A stretch of 64,000 nt of DNA from an uncultured Prevotellaceae bacterium (GCA_902785945.1 CADAAR010000002.1:197743-261742); one strand, 5' to 3'. Counted from the first letter of the stretch, positions 48,271-57,583 are shown. The notes: generated from the sequence alone by a model not told the origin. Numbers and translations are program-made.

Positions 48271-49457
48271 TTGAACAAATCTTTGATGCCATCCATATCG
48301 AAGGCAAGGGTGAAACGCAATGTCTGATCCAAGGGGTTCGTACGAGCCGTTGAGATGACATAACCCACATCGAGCGAGAACACGTTCATGCGGAAGCCGC
48401 CACCCACAGTGAAATATTTCAGATTACCCTTCGACTCTGCCTGATGGTGATAACCGGCACGCAACGAGAACTGATCATGGTACACATACTCAGCTCCCAC
48501 GCTCCACTGCACCTCTTCCATCTCTTCCTTGAAGCCACCGGGCGCATCGCTGAAACTCTTGAAGATACCACTAATGGCACTCACATCGGAATACTCCCTA
48601 CGCACACGATCCTGATAGTCGGTGTTCGACTCGCCTTCCTCCTGACGGGGAACGGTAGGAACCAAGAGCTTGTTGGCATCGACAGCAATCGAAAAACGGT
48701 TGTACTCGTCGACGGGCACCATCAACGACAGTCCCAGACGCATGTTAGCCGGCAGGAACTGCGACTCCTCATCGCCATAGAAAGATATCTTACTACCAAC
48801 ATTCGAGATATTCATACCCAGTCCTAACTGACACTCGCGACTACCCAGCATCACATATTTATTATAATACATCGCCAGGTCGGCAGCAAAGGCCGAGGCG
48901 GGCTTGGAGTCCTCGCTATAGTCATAACGCAGGTCGCTGTAGATCCATCGGATACCTGCTGCCAGTGAGAAACTCTCACTCAGCATCATCGAGTAAGCCA
49001 CATCGAGCGACATCTCATATGGTCTTACCGTCATATCGCTATTGCCATAGTCCGTAAACACCTCACCCAATGAGAAATAACGCAACGAACCCGACAAGGC
49101 ACTGTAGTCACCTATACGATAGTAACCAGACAGATAGGCCAGGTCAATATCGTTCACCAGCTGTCGCAACCAAGGGGTATAGTTCAACGCGATACCCGCA
49201 CGGCTGATGCAGAAAGGATACTTTGCGGGGTTCCAATATTGCGAGGCGACATCAGGATCGGTGGCCACACCCACGTCACCCATACCCGCACCTCGGGCAT
49301 CTGGGGCGATGGTCTGCGAGATCACAGCATGCTCAACGGGGTTGAACATGGTTGTCTTGTCATCATCTTGGGCCTTCGCAGTGAATAGTGAATAGTGAAT
49401 AGTGAATAGTATCACTACCACTCTCAGCATCCACATGTTTCTATTATTCTTGTTCAT
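48267..49457 (-). CDS. porV: Type IX secretion outer-membrane shuttle protein PorV (LptO)
   Basis: 396 residues. After the signal peptide (VILFTIHYSLFTAKAQ) comes MFNPVEHAVISQTIAPDARGAGMGDVGVATDPDVASQYWNPAKYPF, the PorV/LptO opening, then a 14-strand-type outer-membrane barrel with aromatic-rich strands and the closing LDQTLRFTLAFDM. PorV shuttles T9SS substrates to the PorU sortase complex. It follows porU directly (25 nt), the typical order. The signal peptide is encoded by the same CTATTCA repeat as in the GH3 and amylase genes. Confidence 0.93.
   Translation of the reverse strand: MNKNNRNMWMLRVVVILFTIHYSLFTAKAQDDDKTTMFNPVEHAVISQTIAPDARGAGMGDVGVATDPDVASQYWNPAKYPFCISRAGIALNYTPWLRQLVNDIDLAYLSGYYRIGDYSALSGSLRYFSLGEVFTDYGNSDMTVRPYEMSLDVAYSMMLSESFSLAAGIRWIYSDLRYDYSEDSKPASAFAADLAMYYNKYVMLGSRECQLGLGMNISNVGSKISFYGDEESQFLPANMRLGLSLMVPVDEYNRFSIAVDANKLLVPTVPRQEEGESNTDYQDRVRREYSDVSAISGIFKSFSDAPGGFKEEMEEVQWSVGAEYVYHDQFSLRAGYHHQAESKGNLKYFTVGGGFRMNVFSLDVGYVISTARTNPLDQTLRFTLAFDMDGIKDLFK
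49379..49410 (-). repeat. CTATTCA heptad repeat encoding the PorV signal peptide
   Basis: Reading leftward: four CTATTCA units then CTGC. It encodes LFTIHYSLFTA. Nearly identical to the copies at 18458 and 40389 in unrelated genes. Confidence 0.9.
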
Positions 49458-49482
49458 ACTATCTTATAACGTTTGCGAGTAT

Positions 49483-52400
49483 TTATTTATTGCCTGTAAT
49501 AATCATTTTCTTGGCTTGCGACACCTCACTGCCGCCATCGCTACTCACAGTGATGCGATAGATATACACACCCGTCATCAACGGCCGTCCGCCACTAATG
49601 CTCACGTCCCAATCCATCGTATAGACATTGCCCGAGGCCACACCGCTCTCCCTGTGTCGCCAGAGCTGTCGACCCGAGGTGTCATAGAGATCGAGCTGCA
49701 CATCGAGCTGCGTTCCCACTCGGTCGTGGGTGATGATAAAGGTGGCAAGGTTACTGCTGGGATTCCGCTTGCAGTCGATGGTGATGCTGCCCGGCTCTCC
49801 TTTCACCACTTCAAAGGTCAGTTCTGAGGTCGATGAGTTATTCAACACGTCCCAAGCCCTGAACAACAATTTATGCTTGCCCTCAGACAGCTCCGGAATA
49901 CTGAAACTCACCTGACCGCTGCGATAGTCACCGAAGTCGTAGGCGAAATAGCTGTTCAGGTTGTAGGTCTTCGACATGTCACCGTCGATCACCAGTTCCA
50001 GATCGTGTCCTACACTGCTGCCCGAGGCGTTGATACCACTATCGTCATAAAGCTCTGCCACGAAATAAGGCGTGGCGTTCACCCTGCCTCCGTTCGTAAA
50101 CGACGAGCTGTTCAGATAACAATAGATGCTCGGTCCGATGGAGTCGTTCGCCTCCGAGCTGCTGCCGTTCAGGATAAAGCGGTCACAGAGACCGTGTGCC
50201 TCCATGCTCTTACCGCTGTTCACGGCATAGAGCGTCATCAGTCCCGAACCCTCGGTATAGCTGATATCCTTGGGCACAGCGAAGGTAAACTTGAACTGTC
50301 CGTTCCTCACACTGTCGGAACCGTGATAGAGCGTCTTCGTACGGTCTTTGTAGACGAACGCCGTATCAGCACCCTCGCTGGTTGTATTGCTCAAACGACA
50401 GGTAATCGTTTCTTCGGCATCGCGGATCGTAGCCGTCATCACACCCGTGAAATTATCGGCCACCAGACCTCCTGAGCTGATGTGTCCCGATACCTCCACC
50501 ACACTACCTGCCGACAAGCGGACGCTCTCGCCCGAACTGATGGCCTGACCACCGATTTTGTCGATGGTAATCTCCATCTGCGGGGTTGCCAACGCGAGGG
50601 CGGGGTCGCCTAACAGGGTATATTGCAGTTTATTGGGCGAGGTATCCCTGCCTTGACTCACCAGATCGCACTTCGCCCGGCGCACTGCCTCACCGATGGG
50701 CATTCGTCGCCCTTGGTCGTCGGTACCCAGCACATATTTCATAAACACCAGGTTCATCTGCTCATTATAATTGGCATACACCGTTCGCGTGGTGCCAAAG
50801 AAAGCGATGGCTCCGCCCCGTTCGTTAAACATTGCTGTCTCGCCGATATTCTCCTCCTGACCGTCAAAGGGCATGATGTCACACGAGGCCGTCAACCACA
50901 ACGGCAACCGCAGTGAGGTAGCCTCTGCGAAGTCGGGTGTCTGCAACACCAGCTCGTGCGAGATGGCATAAGCTGCTCCGTGACCGGAATAGTTCATGAT
51001 CAAGGCGCCATCGGCCATCTGCTGTTTGATCAATCGCGTCACATCGGGGAAACTGTTACCCGTCGACGAAGTGGTTCGTGTATAAGCATCCCAGTAAATC
51101 TTCTGAACGTTATAGCCGGGATAGGTGTTCTCCACGAGGTTGGCCACACGGTCGGCAGTTGCCATGTGCGAGTTGTTGTTGCCGTCGTCACCCATCATAC
51201 AGACGGTATTCTGCCAGGCACCCGCAAACTCATTGTTGGCATAGCTGATGGTCTTGTCTACCAGCACCGTCGCCTCTTCGAGTGAACGGGCAGAGAAACG
51301 ACCCACCGCTACATCAGGCTTACCCAGATACGACTTCGTGCTCGTGCCCTCCTCAATCTGTTCCCCGTCGTCGAGCATACCGTAGAAGTCATCACTCACG
51401 TAGCAATACACATGACTGAACGAATTCTCACTCTCGAAACAAAGCAGGAAATCATTGGGATCACAACTGCTCCAATCGGCTGTCAGCATACGATTATCAT
51501 AAGCACCGTCGCCAAAGAGCAACAGGAAACGAGGCATCTCGTCATCCGTCTGGGCACGGTCGTAGAGCATCTTCATATACCGACGATAAGCCGACGCGTC
51601 GGGAGTGCCGCTACTGAATTCATGATAGAGCTCATCGGCAGGGATAATACGCACCGAGAGACCGTCGCGCTCTTCATGCAGTTGTTTGATGCGTTCTGCC
51701 TGACTCAACCATTTCTGTGAGGTGGGAATGATGATCACCATATCCACCGCTGAATCAGCGTGGTGGTCCTGGTTCATCAGGCGATACTCGAACGATGGTT
51801 CCGCAAAGGCTGTTGTCGACAGACTGGGCATCGGCTTCGGCGTCTCACTGGTGAGTGCCAGATAGTCGAGGCGCAGGTTATTGCCACTCGTCTGGGTGAT
51901 CGTCACCGTGTTTTCACCTTGCTTCAGATGGTTGAGGGAATAGGTCCACGTACGCACAGCAGCCTCCGTATAGGAATCGAGCGACACACTCATACTCACC
52001 TTGTCGATCACCGAATCGTTTACGGCCACCGTACCCTCAAAGCTACCATCACCACTCAGCACCACTGTCAGCGAGCCTTTTGTTCCATTGCTCGTGAGGG
52101 TATAGTTCTGCGGCGTTCCAATCTTATAGAGGGTCTTATCGTAGAGGTTTCTGCCGCCATGATACCAGGCAAAGTCGTCCACCTCATAGAGTGAGTGGTA
52201 GTCGTTGTTCGAGGGGTAGTAGGCTGCAGCAAAGGCGGCACTGTCCAAAGTCAGCGCCTCATCATCGTTGGCCGTCAACAGATAACAGCCCACATTAGAA
52301 TAAGGATTACGCGTACGCGTGAGGGCATCCTTCGCCGCCCAGGTTACAGGGCCTACGCCATAGAAAAGTCGTCGACCGCCGATGGTGATGGTGGGCACCT

Positions 52401-53058
52401 CATGCAGATCATCGGTCTCAGCCAGATAGTCACCCGTCAACTGCTCAGGTTGCAAGGCACCGCCATAACCGTAGATCTTCACTTTCGAGGGATCTTTGAA
52501 GCCCGCTTTCTTCAGCAGGGCATCAGAGAGATGATAGATGCCACTCTCAGGGATACTGATCTTCGCCCACGTGCCTTCTCGTAACACCGAGTGTTCGGCA
52601 TAGCGCTGACCATTACCAGAGCGCCGCTGAGATCTGTTAGCGGCCTTCGCCTGCACATTCAGCTTGAAGCTCACTAACTTCTGATATTTCCCGTCGCGGA
52701 ACACCAACGGCACAAACGCCACATCGAGCACACCTTGCTTGCGCGACACACCGACGCTCTGCATCACCTCCGGCAATGCTCCCAACGGTTCTCCGCTGAT
52801 TTGTTGATAGCGTTCTATCTCAGCCTTCGTCATCTCCTCAAACTCGGGATACTCGATGCTGACGGTATAAACGGAGTCGGCATAGTACCGACCTAAGGGT
52901 TTCTGCCAGGTGTAGACGGGTAACAACGAATCAATCCTGACCTCATCAGCGGTCAGGTCTGTAAACTCTTGCGCCCTCATACCCAGATGACAACACAAGA
53001 GCAACACGCTCAGTAACCCTATCTTGCGAATATTCACAAGATAATAACGTATGCGCAC
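49483..53058 (-). CDS. porU: Type IX secretion sortase PorU
   Basis: 1191 residues, a gingipain-like (C25) cysteine protease that removes C-terminal sorting domains and links cargo to lipopolysaccharide. The N-terminal region has FRDGKYQKLVSFKLNVQ; the catalytic part has LLLFGDGAYDNR, DVAVGRFSARS, His in MNYSGHG (H693) and Cys in TASCDIMPFD (C726). The C-terminus carries its own conserved tail (MTGVYIYRITVSSDGG, KKMIITGN). The reading frame opens with GTG 53058 (MRIRYYLVNIRKIGLL); a nearby in-frame GTG at 53037 is an alternative, and no early ATG exists. It begins 14 nt after the FAH-family gene. Confidence 0.93.
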   Translation of the reverse strand: MRIRYYLVNIRKIGLLSVLLLCCHLGMRAQEFTDLTADEVRIDSLLPVYTWQKPLGRYYADSVYTVSIEYPEFEEMTKAEIERYQQISGEPLGALPEVMQSVGVSRKQGVLDVAFVPLVFRDGKYQKLVSFKLNVQAKAANRSQRRSGNGQRYAEHSVLREGTWAKISIPESGIYHLSDALLKKAGFKDPSKVKIYGYGGALQPEQLTGDYLAETDDLHEVPTITIGGRRLFYGVGPVTWAAKDALTRTRNPYSNVGCYLLTANDDEALTLDSAAFAAAYYPSNNDYHSLYEVDDFAWYHGGRNLYDKTLYKIGTPQNYTLTSNGTKGSLTVVLSGDGSFEGTVAVNDSVIDKVSMSVSLDSYTEAAVRTWTYSLNHLKQGENTVTITQTSGNNLRLDYLALTSETPKPMPSLSTTAFAEPSFEYRLMNQDHHADSAVDMVIIIPTSQKWLSQAERIKQLHEERDGLSVRIIPADELYHEFSSGTPDASAYRRYMKMLYDRAQTDDEMPRFLLLFGDGAYDNRMLTADWSSCDPNDFLLCFESENSFSHVYCYVSDDFYGMLDDGEQIEEGTSTKSYLGKPDVAVGRFSARSLEEATVLVDKTISYANNEFAGAWQNTVCMMGDDGNNNSHMATADRVANLVENTYPGYNVQKIYWDAYTRTTSSTGNSFPDVTRLIKQQMADGALIMNYSGHGAAYAISHELVLQTPDFAEATSLRLPLWLTASCDIMPFDGQEENIGETAMFNERGGAIAFFGTTRTVYANYNEQMNLVFMKYVLGTDDQGRRMPIGEAVRRAKCDLVSQGRDTSPNKLQYTLLGDPALALATPQMEITIDKIGGQAISSGESVRLSAGSVVEVSGHISSGGLVADNFTGVMTATIRDAEETITCRLSNTTSEGADTAFVYKDRTKTLYHGSDSVRNGQFKFTFAVPKDISYTEGSGLMTLYAVNSGKSMEAHGLCDRFILNGSSSEANDSIGPSIYCYLNSSSFTNGGRVNATPYFVAELYDDSGINASGSSVGHDLELVIDGDMSKTYNLNSYFAYDFGDYRSGQVSFSIPELSEGKHKLLFRAWDVLNNSSTSELTFEVVKGEPGSITIDCKRNPSSNLATFIITHDRVGTQLDVQLDLYDTSGRQLWRHRESGVASGNVYTMDWDVSISGGRPLMTGVYIYRITVSSDGGSEVSQAKKMIITGNK

Positions 53059-53072
53059 GCGATTTTATTGTA

Positions 53073-53690
53073 TCACTTGCAGTTAAACTCGAGCACCTTT
53101 CGCTCCTCGAGCCAACCTTCCAAGTGGTCGTCGATATGCACAGGCCCCACACCCACGGGGGTACCTGTATACAGCAGATCGCCCGTCTTCAGGGTAAAGA
53201 ACTGTGAGATATAGGCAATGATCTCGTCCACCTTGTAGAGCATATCCGAGGTGCAGCCTTCCTGCACGGTCTTGCCGTTGATATCAAGGTGGAAGTGAAT
53301 ACGCTGGATATCCAGGAACTTCTCCTTGGGCACCCATTCGCCGATGGCGGCCGAACCGTCGAAGCCCTTGCAGATGGTCCACGGCTGTCCTGCCTCCGAA
53401 GCCTTGCGCTGCAGGTCGCGGGCCGTGAAGTCGATGCCTACGGTCACGGCATCGTAATAGCGATGGGCAAAGCGCACAGGGATGTTCTTCCCCAACCGAC
53501 AAATGCGCACCACCACCTCCGTCTCGTAGTCGATACGTCCCCACTGATCGGGGATAAAGAAGGGCTTTCCCTGATTCAGAATCGCCGAATCAGCTTTGGT
53601 GAATATCACAGGCTCATCGGGTCTCTTAACGGTTCCGTGCAACTCCTGATTATGGGCGGCATAGTTCATGCCGATAGCAAATATCTTCAT
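53073..53690 (-). CDS. Fumarylacetoacetate-hydrolase family protein
   Basis: 205 residues. FAH-fold features: IGMNYAAHNQEL at the start, KADSAIL, RIDYETEVVVRICR (metal-binding Glu), GIDFTARDLQ and GDLLYTGTPVGVGPV at the end. The family includes acylpyruvases and oxaloacetate tautomerases, so it likely acts on a beta-keto acid in central metabolism. It sits between ribD (4-nt overlap) and porU with no obvious functional link to secretion. Confidence 0.9.
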   Translation of the reverse strand: MKIFAIGMNYAAHNQELHGTVKRPDEPVIFTKADSAILNQGKPFFIPDQWGRIDYETEVVVRICRLGKNIPVRFAHRYYDAVTVGIDFTARDLQRKASEAGQPWTICKGFDGSAAIGEWVPKEKFLDIQRIHFHLDINGKTVQEGCTSDMLYKVDEIIAYISQFFTLKTGDLLYTGTPVGVGPVHIDDHLEGWLEERKVLEFNCK

Positions 53691-54607
53691 TTTCTTTGGT
53701 ATATCACAATCTGGTTTCCGTCATAATTATCGCTCTTCGTCACCACAGCATTCGCAGGAATCTGCGGGGCGCGGGTACCACCGCCAACGGTCATCTGTGT
53801 GTTAGTCTCCACACGGATCTCGTCCCAGAGGTTCTGCACCAGGAACGAGCGCAGCGTCTGTGCCCCACCCTCCACAATCAGCGACTGGATATGATGAGCG
53901 TGCAGACTCTCGATGTTCAGTGGATGGGCGTGGTCTATCACCAGTCGCTTCGGATTCTGTCCTTTCCAGTCGCGCACGGTCAGCTGCGGATGGTCACGCT
54001 CTTCGGTCACACGACCCACAAGGATAGCGTCGGCCTCAGCACGCAACTTATGACTGAGCATCTTTGTAAACGCATTCGATATCTGCACAGGTTTGAAATC
54101 ATCGTCGATAAACCCGTTGGCGGTCTGTGCCCATTTCAGGATGATATAAGGGCGCTGCTCACGGTGATAGGTGAAGAAACAGCGGTTCAGCGCCTGACAC
54201 TCGGCTTCGAGCACACCCACGGTCACGTCGATACCGGCCTCCTGCAGTTTCTTGATACCGCGGCCCTGCACCTCGGCGAAGGCGTCGATACAACCCACCA
54301 CCACACGCTTCACGCCTTTCTCGATAATCAGATCGGCACAAGGGGGTGTCTTCCCGTAATGCGAACAGGGCTCGAGCGATACATAAAGGGTAGCTTCCTT
54401 CAGCAGCGGCTCGTCTTCCTGTCGCACCGAGGCAAAGGCGTTCACCTCTGCATGGGCCTTACCACAGCGCACGTGGTAGCCCTCACCGATTATCCTTCCG
54501 TCACTGCTCACAATTACTGCGCCCACCATTGGGTTGGGCTTCGCATTCTGCCGTCCGTTACCGGCCAACTGCAGGCAACGTTGCATATATTTCTCATCAG
54601 TCGTCAT
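53687..54607 (-). CDS. ribD: Bifunctional riboflavin biosynthesis deaminase/reductase RibD
   Basis: 306 residues from ATG 54607. N-terminal zinc deaminase: KPNPMVGAVIV, H52-A-E54 and PCSHYGKTPPC (C81, C90). C-terminal reductase domain: PYIILKWAQTANGFI, DAILVGRVTEERDHPQLTVR and SLIVEGGAQTLRSFL. It catalyses the second and third steps from GTP to riboflavin. First gene of the five-gene operon that includes porU and porV. An upstream TTG (54622) was not chosen. Confidence 0.96.
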   Translation of the reverse strand: MTTDEKYMQRCLQLAGNGRQNAKPNPMVGAVIVSSDGRIIGEGYHVRCGKAHAEVNAFASVRQEDEPLLKEATLYVSLEPCSHYGKTPPCADLIIEKGVKRVVVGCIDAFAEVQGRGIKKLQEAGIDVTVGVLEAECQALNRCFFTYHREQRPYIILKWAQTANGFIDDDFKPVQISNAFTKMLSHKLRAEADAILVGRVTEERDHPQLTVRDWKGQNPKRLVIDHAHPLNIESLHAHHIQSLIVEGGAQTLRSFLVQNLWDEIRVETNTQMTVGGGTRAPQIPANAVVTKSDNYDGNQIVIYQRK

Positions 54608-54639
54608 TGTTCTCACACACAAAAAATGGGTTTATTTTG

Positions 54640-54647
54640 CAAAAATA
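54640..54647 (-). promoter_or_regulatory. -7 element of the ribD operon promoter
   Basis: TATTTTTG reading leftward, 32 nt before the ribD ATG. No FMN riboswitch was seen upstream. Confidence 0.55.
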
Positions 54648-54719
54648 CTCATTTCCATCCATGAATAGAGGGCTCCTAGACATTTTTTTCGACCATTAAA
54701 CTATTTTAACTATAATTTC

Positions 54720-54750
54720 TTGCTTTTATATACAAAATGGTCTAAATTTG
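54720..54750 (+). promoter_or_regulatory. Promoter of a candidate small RNA
   Basis: TTG (54720-54722), 20 bp, TAAATTTG (54743-54750): a full consensus promoter with no protein-sized gene before the terminator at 54849. Confidence 0.8.
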
Positions 54751-54756
54751 CACACG

Positions 54757-54883
54757 TGATTAAAATTACATGGTTGGACCATGAGTAACCAAAACACACT
54801 TCATAAAACCGAAAGGTTAGGATAAAATTGGAAAATGAAAATGCAGGAGACCTCCGCGCTGTGAAGCGCGGAGGTCTTTTTTT
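54757..54883 (+). ncRNA. Candidate small RNA, about 125 nt
   Basis: A consensus promoter and a very strong terminator enclose a short transcript. It contains a hairpin CATGGT-TGG-ACCATG (54770-54784), a GAAA-tetraloop hairpin AACC-GAAA-GGTT, and the terminator stem. A 14-codon frame (MSNQNTLHKTERLG) starts at 54781 inside the first hairpin; this might be translated but is more likely incidental. Both neighbouring genes are transcribed leftward, so it is not their leader. No Rfam family was recognised by eye. Confidence 0.65.
54849..54883 (+). terminator. Terminator of the small RNA
   Basis: Perfect 11-bp stem GACCTCCGCGC with its complement around TGTGAA, followed by seven T. Confidence 0.95.
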
Positions 54884-55349
54884 ACTTTTTCCAGAAACGT
54901 GAGGTGATATCTTCGAAATCGCCCTCGTCGGTGCGACGGTAAAGGCGCTGGTTGGTCTTAGGGTTCTTCAGGGGACCGAGATGCTTGATGTAAGGACCAA
55001 TCTTTATATAGTCGAAGTTATCCTTGTTGATGCGGGCAGAAATCACCGTTCGACCACTGTACCAGGCCACGCGCAACTGCGGATATTCCTCGTGGATATA
55101 TTCCGCCAGATGATCCACGCCTTGAGGGTCGTTATCGCCACCCATGAAAGCGATGCACGTAAGGTTTGAGCCGTATTTCTCTACGAAGTCATCGATAGCC
55201 TCCGGACTCAGCGGCACGCCCTGATCCTCCCAGAGGTAATGGCTATGACAACCCGGACAGTGACACGGGCAATTCGAAATATTGATTGCCAGTGTCACTT
55301 CATCGGGTATCTCCTGAAATACTATTCCGGTATTGACGTACTTCAGCAT
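54882..55349 (-). CDS. nrdG: Anaerobic ribonucleotide reductase activating protein NrdG
   Basis: 155 residues, radical SAM. The cluster motif is C27-x3-C31-x2-C34 in NCPCHCPGCHSHYLW (with an extra Cys at 29), then AFMGGDNDP (GGE-like) and AWYSGRT. It generates the glycyl radical on NrdD using SAM. It follows nrdD after 6 nt. Confidence 0.95.
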   Translation of the reverse strand: MLKYVNTGIVFQEIPDEVTLAINISNCPCHCPGCHSHYLWEDQGVPLSPEAIDDFVEKYGSNLTCIAFMGGDNDPQGVDHLAEYIHEEYPQLRVAWYSGRTVISARINKDNFDYIKIGPYIKHLGPLKNPKTNQRLYRRTDEGDFEDITSRFWKK

Positions 55350-55355
55350 AGCCGT

Positions 55356-57455
55356 TTAGTCTGCCATAGCGTAGTAGCGACGGGCAGCCTCCTCCTGACG
55401 GGCCTGCGAGAAGTTCGAGACACGCTTCAGGTAGCCGATGATACGGGTCATATAGTCCACGTTCTTCGAATGGCAGTGCGGGCACTCCTTCAGATAACGC
55501 TTGTCGATATAGCCGCAGTCGTTGCAAACCGTGTTGGGAATATTGAATGTGAAGTAGTTACAACCTTCCTGAGCAGCCACCTTCAGCAACTTCAGGTATT
55601 GCTCCTTCGACAGATGCTCCTCGAGGTTCATGTGGAGGGCAGAACCACCGGTGAGGTGCTCGATATAGGGCGCACCGTGCAGCTTGAACTTGTCGATCAC
55701 GCTCAGCGAGTCGTCCTCTACCACATAGAAATATGAGTTATAGCAGTCGCGGGGCACCACATAACCGTCCTCACGGTCCCACTTGGCATGCTTCACACCG
55801 ACGTTCTCTGCAGGAATCATCTCACAGTTAAACATCACGTCCTTCGTGCGGTACTGCTTGTTGTACTTCTCAATCAGTCCGAGGATGCCCTGTACGAAGT
55901 GCAGATACTCGTCGTTCGGTGTAATCTTCAGGCCCATGAACTCAGCAGCCTCCACCAATCCGTTGATACCGATGGTGAGGTACTGGCGACCGATGTTGAT
56001 ATAACCGGCATCAAACAGCGGCAGCATACCGTGTGCCTGCAGTTCCTTCAGGTTCTCATTGTAGGCCAGCTGCACCTTGTGGCAGAGGTCGATAATCGAG
56101 CCGAGGTAGTCCAGATAGTTCAGCTCGTGGTTCACGGCAAACTGGATACAGCGGTTCAGGTTGATCGTAAGCACACTCTTCGAACCTGTGCTCACGCCAC
56201 CGGCACCGAGGGTATAGCTGAAACCGTTGTCGGTAATCTCGTTGCGCAGACGGCAGCAGCTCGACAGCGAGTCGGCATTGTTACTCATATAGGTGAAGAA
56301 CGAGTGTCCCTCGCTGTACATCTCTGCGGTGAACTCACCCCACTCAGGATCCTTGCAGTCGCCGTTCTCGTCGGTCAACAGCGCCATCGTCTCTACGGGG
56401 AAGGTCAGCAGGGTCTTCGTGCGCTCCTTGTTGAACCACTTCATAAAGCGCTTCTGCAACCAAGAGAGACCGTCCCAATCGGGCTTCGAGCCATCGGGGA
56501 AGTAGAAATCGCCGAAGATTGACTCGAAATAGTAACGGTCGTAATAAGCAATGTTCCAGAACACGGCCTGATAGTTACGGGCACCGGTGGGCTGGTTCAG
56601 GGTGTAGACAATCTGCTCGAAGTAGTCGGTAATCACCTTGTCGATGGTGCGCTTCTTCAGACTGAGGTCGGCCTGGTCGTTGGGACGCTTCCAGTAGTCC
56701 TGACCATACTCCTTACCGATAAAGTAGTTCATGTACATCAGGAACTCCGGTGTGGCGCAGGCGCCACTGAGCATCGAGCTCACCATGAACACCATGTTCA
56801 CGAATCCGCCTGCAAACGACTTCAGGTTAGTGGGGGCAGTCGAGTTGCCGCCGATGCTGGTTGTACCGCCGATGAGCCAGGGATACATGGTGATCGAAGC
56901 ACAGTAGTTAGCCAGCGAAGTCTCGTCGTTTTTGTAAATGAAGTGATGAGTGAGCTTGTTGATATATTCGTCGGCCAGTTCCTTGCCGTACATCTTTTTA
57001 ATACGGTCGGTCAGCAGACGACGGTTCAAACGGATAAAGTTTGACTTGGGCAGCTCGCCAATCAAAGTGGCGATATTCTTGTGTTCTACATTGGCATTAG
57101 CGTCGTATTTCGAACCTGTGGCAGCGTTCACCGACTCGGTGTACTCCGACAGGAACATCATCTTCTCCAGCGTGTCACGGTCTTCAGTGTGTGTCTGACG
57201 GTACAGGATGAACGACTTAGCCACGTGGTAGAAGCCTTCACGCATCAGGGCTTCCTCCACCTGGTTCTGGATGTTCTCCACCGTAATATCGTCGTGGATA
57301 TCCAGATGGCTGATGATCTTCGAAATGGTTCCGAGATCGGCTGGTTCGTTCACACTGTCAAATGCCTTAACGATGGCATTCATAATCTTGTCCAAAGAGA
57401 ACTGGGCTTGTGACCCGTCACGCTTGGTAATCGTAAAGTTTTTAATTTCCATCAT
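55356..57455 (-). CDS. nrdD: Class III (anaerobic) ribonucleoside-triphosphate reductase
   Basis: 699 residues. An N-terminal ATP-cone (ITKRDGSQAQFSLDKIMNAI, about 1-90), the glycyl-radical enzyme body (SGACATPEFLMYMNYF, STGSKSVLTINLNRCIQ), a C-terminal zinc site (C644, C647, C658, C661) and the glycyl radical in RIIGYL (G674). It makes dNTPs without oxygen and without cobalamin. Operon with nrdG. Its leader region is notable: a promoter at 57584, paired direct repeats at 57509-57571 and, further upstream, a cobalamin-riboswitch/terminator unit. Confidence 0.97.
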   Translation of the reverse strand: MMEIKNFTITKRDGSQAQFSLDKIMNAIVKAFDSVNEPADLGTISKIISHLDIHDDITVENIQNQVEEALMREGFYHVAKSFILYRQTHTEDRDTLEKMMFLSEYTESVNAATGSKYDANANVEHKNIATLIGELPKSNFIRLNRRLLTDRIKKMYGKELADEYINKLTHHFIYKNDETSLANYCASITMYPWLIGGTTSIGGNSTAPTNLKSFAGGFVNMVFMVSSMLSGACATPEFLMYMNYFIGKEYGQDYWKRPNDQADLSLKKRTIDKVITDYFEQIVYTLNQPTGARNYQAVFWNIAYYDRYYFESIFGDFYFPDGSKPDWDGLSWLQKRFMKWFNKERTKTLLTFPVETMALLTDENGDCKDPEWGEFTAEMYSEGHSFFTYMSNNADSLSSCCRLRNEITDNGFSYTLGAGGVSTGSKSVLTINLNRCIQFAVNHELNYLDYLGSIIDLCHKVQLAYNENLKELQAHGMLPLFDAGYINIGRQYLTIGINGLVEAAEFMGLKITPNDEYLHFVQGILGLIEKYNKQYRTKDVMFNCEMIPAENVGVKHAKWDREDGYVVPRDCYNSYFYVVEDDSLSVIDKFKLHGAPYIEHLTGGSALHMNLEEHLSKEQYLKLLKVAAQEGCNYFTFNIPNTVCNDCGYIDKRYLKECPHCHSKNVDYMTRIIGYLKRVSNFSQARQEEAARRYYAMAD

Positions 57456-57508
57456 ATTGTTATTTTAAGTTGATTTTTCTACTGTTTTCTGCTCATTCTC
57501 TCAAATTA

Positions 57509-57571
57509 AGTTGTCCGTTTTGGGAAACTTTTTTTGTTTGGTCCGGAAAAAAGTTGTCCGATTTGGAAAAC
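57509..57571. promoter_or_regulatory. Pair of 20-bp direct repeats in the nrdD leader
   Basis: AGTTGTCCGTTTTGGGAAAC (57509-57528) and AGTTGTCCGATTTGGAAAAC (57552-57571), two differences, 43 bp apart (about four helical turns). They lie just downstream of the nrdD transcription start, a position suited to a repressor. They do not match the NrdR box known to me, so a different regulator, or an RNA element, may use them. Confidence 0.6.
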
Positions 57572-57583
57572 CCGAACCGAGCG

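Noticed and set aside
53696-54664. 322-residue open frame on the + strand
   Set aside because: Antisense to ribD, which has complete zinc and reductase motifs.
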